Below are positions 57,237-64,000 of a DNA stretch of 64,000 nt, in pieces. Where the stretch lies: the NCBI GenBank assembly GCA_933207985.1, contig OW240914.1:285379751-285443750 (forward strand). Direction: 5' to 3'. The notes under the pieces were generated by a model. The model was not told the origin of the DNA. It saw nothing but the letters and a program-made list of their open reading frames with translations, and ran no database searches. The stretch is from Pelobates cultripes (taxonomy: Eukaryota; Chordata; Amphibia; Anura; Pelobatidae). Numbering within the stretch: position 1 is the first letter of the stretch; each line of letters starts with the position of its first letter. Both the position numbers and the translations under genes were made by a program.

Positions 57237-58311
57237 ATTTATTTATAACTTGTCCCCTTTTTTCTTCTATTAATTTCCACACCTGATTGGAAGTTTGATT
57301 CTTCAGCGATGTAAAGGAACACGGCAAAAGATTATTTTATTTGTAGGTAACTAATGGGGTGTCTATCTTATTAATGATTTGCAAATCTATCTGTCAATAT
57401 GGGTGGTGTTTATGATCATCCCTTTATCTGCCCTTTGTATTCTGCATAATGCAATCATCATTGTTAATTTTTTCATTTACCAATGCCGAAGAGCGATTAT
57501 CCATTCCTGTACATTACAATTTCTTTATTATATTTAATAACATTTCAACTAACCTGTTGTTGATATTGGTGCTACAGAAATGTATGTGCTGTTGGTGATC
57601 TATAATATGCTCCACTCATTTGAAGGGTTGTGGGCGTCTTTTCCATTTGATCCCCCACAAGTCATTTTTCAACTTTTACAATATTGACTTTAAATTGTTC
57701 TCTATAAATAACCACCAATAGTCAAAACATTCTGAAAAAACTGTAATTTTTTAGGATATTTTTTCCCCTGTTTGTTTTCTTTACTCGACATTAAATCTTG
57801 TCAATTCCACATGCTGAATGTAAATGATTTATCAAAAAAGCATTTGCAAAATGTATGCACTTATGAACACAATAAAATGCACATCTGGAAAAATGAACAT
57901 TATTTAAAATAAACAAGAAACACACAACACAATGTACTTATTTTACTTGTTTAGAAAATTACATAATACTAATAGTATGTACAATTGATATCATGTTGTT
58001 TTTTCTATATGCTCAAATTCCACTCACTTTGTACTTAAAGGCACACACCATAAAAAAAATACAAATAAATAAAGATAGCTCATTGGGAAGTCATCCATTG
58101 AGCTAAATAACCAGGACGTAACAGAACCGGTTCTCTGCTTGACAGCCAGGGAGGTGTGACAAGGTCCATTTATTATTGTTTCTCACCAATAATTATTTTA
58201 CAGTTTACATCTCACCTCTCAACTTACAACCTGATGTTAAACTTTAGTGAACAAGCATATCCACATTGCTTATTTCTGTTGCTTCCAGTTAGAAATGTAT
58301 AATGATAATAC
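57237..58311. other. No feature recognised
   Basis: AT-rich, no open frames of interest. Confidence 0.5.
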
Positions 58312-58613
58312 TTAAAGGAACACTATAGTGTTAGAAATGCAGATGTGTATTCCTAACACTATAGTGCCCTGGTGGCCGTTTAGGTGATCAGCTCCCATCT
58401 GCAGTGAGAAGAAAGTGACTTTTCTTATATTTTCTTTCTCAGAGGCGCTCTGTATGGCTAGCCCCACCTCCATGGCCGAGATCATCAAGATCGATGATCT
58501 CAGCCAATTCAGTGCCTTACTATGGGAAAGCATTGGAAGGCTAGTGTACATGCTGAAGGATTAAAGGGGGTAATTGAGATGAAGTGGTCTGGATGTCTAT
58601 AGTATCTCTTTAA
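58312..58613. mobile_element. T2-like TTAA MITE (302 bp)
   Basis: TTAAAGGAACACTATAGTG at the left and CTATAGTATCTCTTTAA at the right, with TTAA at both borders. It has a subterminal palindrome (AGTGTTAGAAATGC with ATTCCTAACACT). Confidence 0.85.
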
Positions 58614-59889
58614 TTTATTTAACTATCTGTTTTCAATGAAGGCATACTCTTATGGGCACTTATTAACACACATACATACACACAAACATCAATAATAAAC
58701 ATACTGACACACAACCATGACTCTCTTATATTGTCCATATTCTTGTTGTGCCATATCAGTTTACACACATGTACATTATATTTTTGTGGCATGTGGGTAT
58801 CCCCCTCCCCTCTCTTTCACATACACATGTTATTATAGATGTCCCTGGGTATGTATACATGCTTTTTTTTTCTGTATTTATGGTGTTGTAATGTGTATTG
58901 ATGTACTATTCCTTTGATTATGATAACGAGCGGATGGAACACAAGCGTAATTTCCTTTTCCACATGGAGATGGTGTATGCGGAAACTAATGTTCACTTTG
59001 CTGCTATCCCTCTACCTTGGTGGGACTACACAAGATATTCCAGTTCCTGAGGTCCACTTGTTGTGGAGACATGCAGAGCTTTTTTTATGTGTTTGTAAGT
59101 GCATTCATTTATTACATTAATTACCAGACTTTTTACACTACAAGAGTACGATTGTAATCAGACTTCAAAATTGAGTGATCCCGGAGGGGAGACGTGCCTA
59201 CTATTCATTTACATATTGTAAGTGCTCTACCTCCCCTTCCCCTTGCGCTAATTTGTAACTGTGTTACACTACTTTGTGTTTTTTCTTTTCGTTTAGATTA
59301 TTTACAGCCTAGCAGGTTGTATTTTTATATATTTTGTATAGTATATATATCATCTGGTTCACAGAGCTTTCTTTTATATGTTTTCACTTACTTGTAAGTA
59401 TATATCATTTTTTTGTTATACATACATGTACCTCTCATGCATTTGCACTCTAAAAACATACAGATTGCTAGTATTATGAATTAGAAATGTGCATCTCTCA
59501 TGCATACAAATATTCACTACGTGTGTGTCCTCCTTGAATAAACACAAACCTCCCTTGTATACTCTACCCTCTAATATTCTTTTAATATGTTGTATACACT
59601 CCCATACCTCCCAACATAGCAACTCAGGAAAGCTTTCACAAAGGGGTGGGCCCTCAACCTGACATGCAGCCTGGTGAGCCCCAGCTATCAGGATCATGCA
59701 GGGAGCATTGCTGAAGTGCTCCCAGCTTGGTCCTTGTGCCTGTTGTACTGTGATGGTGAGGGCACTATCAAAATCTTATCTACATGTCTACATGAAGCCA
59801 TTTAAACTATATGCACAGTTTGTCTTTTAGGTGCGCAAAAGGTCTCATGAACAGTATGAAATATGGAGTTTTCTATCAACTCAAACATA
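58614..59889. other. No gene recognised
   Basis: Short T-rich open frames (58717-59397) have no family resemblance. Confidence 0.5.
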
Positions 59890-60300
59890 TAGTGGTAAAT
59901 CCCGTTCAAGAATGTGGTGCAAGGGATTTCCTCCAAACATGAGTATATAGGATGTAAACACAGAAAAAAAAAATATATAGTGCTCTCCGTATATATATGT
60001 ATAAATAAAAGAGAGCATGGTAAAAACCTGCTTACAGTTTTTGAAGCAACTTATTTGCTCTCTGGTATCAGCATGTGTGGTATAATCCCAACCTTGGATG
60101 TATGGACGCCAGAGGGTATTGTGGTAGAGTGTAGCCAGCAGATCCAAGGTATAAAGTACCGGACCAAAAATTGTGAAAATACACAAAAAGGTTTATTCAC
60201 ATATATACAAAAGAATACATAAAAAAAATAAACAATAAAAACATTAATACATAGGGCTTTCACAACGCATTTCGCCACATAAAAGGCTTTATCAACCTGA
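59890..60300. repeat. PLE terminal-region remnant with degenerate hammerhead motif
   Basis: The minus-strand read of about 60299-60244 gives TTGATAAAGCC, a loop, GGCGAAATGCGTTG, resembling CUGANGA - stem II (GCC/GGC) - GAAA with changes in the core. Flanking AAAGGTTTATTCAC resembles the TTTATT motif next to the other PLE ends. No PLE coding sequence is nearby. Confidence 0.5.
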
Positions 60301-62189
60301 TTTCCTGTAGTTTGTTAATCTAGTTTGTTGTTTGGGCTTGGAGGTCCCCTTACTCTCAGTGTTTGCTGCCTCTTTGCGTGATCTCAGCTTGTTAGCGCTG
60401 TATCTACGTTATATATATATGTATATATATATATATATATATTTGTTACGTTTCATTTAGTTACGTTATATTTATATTTTGTACAGTATTTACTGTGTTG
60501 CTCAGATGTCCCAGATTCATCAGACTCTCTGCTAATGTACTAAAAAATTTATTTTAAGGGTGCAGCCATCTCTCATTTCCTGGTTGACCTAAACATTTTT
60601 GTATATCTTTGGTACACGTAAACTGGTTGCTCACTGATCACTATTTGATATGATATGGCTTAACAACATTATTGATTTTAGCACTTTGTATATTGCTTAC
60701 CAGCTGTTTGGCTGCAATGTGTACCTTTTCTCTTTTAACTTAAACATGTTACATGGAAAAATTGTTCTGTAAGACATCTAGGTATATCATTTTTCTAGGG
60801 CCTATAATAATTAAGCATTCATGTTCATAAAACAGCATATCTATCAATCTTTGGGGTCGTTAAAGCAATACATAGAGATTGTGTCATCTAATTTGTAGAC
60901 GTTACATGTTTACCAATAAGCAAACACAGAATTTGTCTGCACATGAGCAGAGTCTACATTCTTTCCATTTCTGAGAGCGAAGGCAAGTTGGACCACAAAA
61001 TGCATGTTTCAATTCAGGATTGTCGTATGTCGTATGGATCGAACATAGGGAAGCTCTATGGTTTAATTAGGAAACACTAGTTGTTAAACCTTGATATTTC
61101 ATAGTTATACCAAGTTCCAAATCGTTCGCTTTCACTATAAAACTGAGGAGTCATTTTGAAAATGAAAGTCAAGTTTTATTCATCCTTAAAATTAATTACA
61201 TTTAAAGTTATAAAGTTTTTTGTTTTTTTTTGGCTTAGCTGTATCACCAAAAGTTATTTTCTAGACATTTAATTTTTCATGTTTCCAATAATATTAAATG
61301 TGTATTATATATGGAAATATATGTATGACCAAGGAAGGAAAGGTAACTAATGCAACTGTAGAATAACTGATTAAATGAATGTGCAATTAAAAAAAAATGC
61401 ATATTAATGCTGTTTTGAAATCATGGAAGGGGTTAAGCAGTTCTAGAAATATGTACTGTTTAACATCACAGTAGGATAAATCACTGCTCACTGGCACTTT
61501 CCAGAGCTTAATAGGGAGGGGATATGGGACATTATTTTGATGCTTTATTGACTAAACTACAGAAAAAAAATCCAAATTTGGGCACACGTTCTTGATTTAG
61601 ACGTCTAGAGGTCTGCTAGGAAAATAGGACATAAGAAGAGGGGGCTGGGATAGATAGTTAGATATGGACTCCTGCATTTTTTTCTGTTCAACTGGTAAAA
61701 AAAAAATGTGTATAATGTATTTAAAGAAAGCTGCCCGTACATAGTTATTAATGTCCTTTGGCTGCTAAAATCATATTTGACACAAGTGTGTCATTCAACA
61801 TCTTATTTACTTTGTAGCCTGCATGGGCACTGGTTTTTGAAAAGTGTTTACTCTTTCTAATCTCTTTCTTAACTAAATGCATTTTTCTAACCCCATGCAA
61901 CTGTCTCCTATTCTTCAAAATATAACCAGTCACCATTAAGATTTATAGACATTTACCAAGATATTTATATAGCATGATCTGTGCCTTACATTCATAGCCT
62001 GCTAAAGATCGTTTGAAGTCACACAATCATGCAGCAACTACCACGATTTTACACCATTTTAATTCAGCATTCTCCCTACAATGAAATGCTGGGAGGTGAA
62101 CTGATTCTTACACCGCTAATTGCCCAGGAGTGCAAGTCTCATCATTCTCAGGCAGACAGAAACATCTTTATTATTCTACTGTCTGAAGA
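60301..62189. other. No gene recognised
   Basis: AT-rich, with a (TA)n tract near 60414-60440. No long open frames. Confidence 0.5.
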
Positions 62190-62765
62190 TTAAAGGGACA
62201 CTATAGTCAATAGAACAACTATAGCTTAATGTAGTTGTTCTGGTGAGTATAATCATTATATGCAGGCATTTCCATGCAAACATTGCCTTTTCAGAGAAAA
62301 GGCAGTGTTTACATTGTCCCTAGGGACACCTCCAAGTGGCCACTCCTCAGATGACCACTGGAGGTACTTCCTGGCTGCACAGTAGGCAGCAGTGCCGTTC
62401 AGCGTCTCCACACTCTGAATGGGGACACTGAATTTTCATTTGAATCAATGCATCTCTATGAGGAGGAGCTGATTAACGAAAACAGTGTTTGGCCACGCCC
62501 CTTGACAATTTTAGCCAATCCAATGCATTCAGTATGGATCATGACCCTATGGGAAAGCACTGGATTGTCTGAAAATCGGCAATTCTGATTATGTCACCAA
62601 GGGGGCGGGGCTAGCACAGGCAGAACCGCGCAGCGCTGGAAATAAGGTGAGTTTTATTAACTTTTAAGGGAGCTAAGGGTGGGGGCAAGCCACCTAAATG
62701 GTGGGTTAAACACTATAGGGTCAGGAATACATGTTTGTGTTCCCGACCCTATAGTGTTCCTTTAA
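62190..62765. mobile_element. T2-like TTAA MITE (576 bp)
   Basis: Left TTAAAGGGACACTATAGTC, right CCCTATAGTGTTCCTTTAA, TTAA at both borders. The interior includes AACAACTATAGCTTAATGTAG near the left end and a GC-richer block. Confidence 0.88.
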
Positions 62766-62889
62766 AGGTGCCCTAGCCCCAAATATGATGTGCAAGTAAT
62801 TTCAAAGGTAAAATTATGTTTTTAAATGTAAATTTGCAACATTGTGCATGCCTACACACAGTTCTGGGATCAGTGGGACCATTTCGAAT

Positions 62890-63241
62890 TTAAAGGGACA
62901 CTATAGTCATCAAAACAACTTTAGCTGAATGAATCAGTCTCACAGCTCAATTCTCTGCCATTTAGGAGTTAAATAACTTTATTTCTGTTTATGGAGCCCT
63001 AGCCACACCTCCCCTGGCTATGATTGACAGAGCCTGCACGAAAAATAAATGGTTTCATTTTCAATCAGATGAAACTTACTTTAAAATATTGCATCTTCTG
63101 CTATGTAAATTAAACTCCAATTACATACATGAGACTCCTGTAGAGTCTTGCAATCTATTAAGAGTTATAAACAGAGGTAATCTATACACAAAAACTTCTT
63201 AATTAAGCTAAAGTTATTTTGTGACTATAGTGTCCCTTTAA
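62890..63241. mobile_element. T2-like TTAA MITE (352 bp)
   Basis: Left TTAAAGGGACACTATAGTCA and right TGACTATAGTGTCCCTTTAA are exact inverted 20-mers with TTAA at both borders, the cleanest example in the window. Confidence 0.93.
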
Positions 63242-63815
63242 AGTTCTGTCCTGCTGTCCCTGGTTTGCTCTCTGATGTCCCCAGATAAAGAGACTCTCCA
63301 TAAGCCGGAGCATGGGTGTGCCATTATACATAGGCTAAAACAGATGCCTATCATGTTTTAATAATGTAACTGAAATCATTTATAGTTGTCATTGTGGGTG
63401 TGAGAGGTTGGGTTGGAAAGTCTTTTGGTTTCTATAGGGAGGTAAGACATTAAACATTCATCAACTGACTGCTTAGGAGTATAGACCATCTATCTTAATT
63501 TTATTTCTGCTCTCAAATGTATTGTCCAGTCAGATCCTGTGAACATTTGAAGGTCTGTTACCAAGAATTATTTTCCTATACCCCTGATGACATTGAAACT
63601 GGGTTGTATAGATCCAAAAATGGTCAAATAGAAGTCATAAAAATAAGGTTGGGGTAAAATTCATGGAGCACACAAAGAAAATTGGTGAGTTAACGCAATG
63701 TCTCAATTAGCCAAGACTACTAGAGATATAATGTTCCTAATTTAATTTTGTATTACCATGGCATAGTGCATAAAAGGAAAAAATATTGATACAGGTTCGA
63801 TTGCAGAGCTTAATC
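63242..63815. other. No feature recognised
   Basis: Unique-looking AT-rich DNA up to the right edge repeat. Confidence 0.5.
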
Positions 63816-64000
63816 ATTGCTCTATCAAATAAAGTCTGCGTCATGAAATCATGTTCAATCATGGAAAAATGGGCTATTGTCACTGTTCAAGCATGGAAAA
63901 AATGGGCTATTGTCACTGTTCAAGCATGGACAAAATGGGCTATTGTCACTGTGGAAAGGGTGTATGGTGACCTGGGACACTTATTCTGCCTCTCAGCTGG
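63816..64000. repeat. Right copy of the window-edge repeat
   Basis: Starts ATTGCTCTATCAAATAAAGT, as does base 1, and follows 1-153 to the last base with few differences and one extra ~33-bp unit. Confidence 0.88.

Overview
This is vertebrate nuclear DNA made almost entirely of transposable elements. I recognise no host gene, tRNA, rRNA or CRISPR array. The mix suggests an anuran amphibian: many TTAA-flanked MITEs resembling the Kolobok/T2 MITEs described in Xenopus, several Tc1 families, a Neptune-type Penelope-like element (PLE), Ngaro/DIRS-type retroelements carrying an SGNH hydrolase, CR1 and Tx1-like L1 LINEs, and an endogenous retrovirus. The organism is inferred and no species is assigned. 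An assembly gap of 100 N lies at 30511-30610.

Layout. 1-3.2 kb: unclassified repeats; the first ~153 bp reappear as the last 185 bp of the window. 3.2-4.8 kb: a complete Tc1 element broken only by two stops. 5.4-8.0 kb: a second Tc1 family with a 1040-bp solo LTR nested in it. 9.5-10.7 kb: a 37-bp minisatellite. 12.3-17.4 kb: a Neptune-type PLE (reverse transcriptase plus GIY-YIG nuclease, both mutated) with inverted flanks, a nested LTR and a nested PLE-derived foldback that has a 14-bp target duplication. Two hammerhead-ribozyme-like motifs lie here. 19.5-21.5 kb: a CR1 LINE. 21.5-24.2 kb: a third Tc1 family split by a 1437-bp hAT-like foldback element. 24.25-28.6 kb: the 5' part of a Ngaro/DIRS-like element joined to a Tx1-like L1 ORF1.

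31.4-41.3 kb: a minus-strand endogenous retrovirus bounded by a GTGCA duplication, with a 468-bp 5' LTR, a Lys1,2-type primer-binding site, a repeat-bearing leader, gag with a five-copy Pro/Ser-rich repeat domain, pol and the surface part of env. It is defective: frameshifts, stops, most of the protease missing, two MITE insertions in pol, and env TM plus part of the 3' LTR deleted. 42.1-44.1 kb: a TTAA MITE, then the end of a Ngaro-type element with an SGNH hydrolase remnant and a direct-repeat pattern that fits B1-A2-B2. 49.8-51.3 kb: a ~390-bp tandem repeat. 51.3-53.2 kb: foldback MITEs and a duplicated PLE-derived block with two more hammerhead-like motifs. 55.2-57.2 kb: a truncated Tc1 copy and an inverted-repeat element enclosing telomere-like repeats. 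58-63.3 kb: more TTAA MITEs and a PLE end.

No cellular pathway is encoded. The genes belong to separate elements that inserted into one another, and the nesting gives relative ages: the solo LTR, hAT-like element, foldback and pol MITEs are younger than the elements they interrupt. Most calls rest on motifs, terminal repeats and target-site duplications visible here; family names come from general knowledge.
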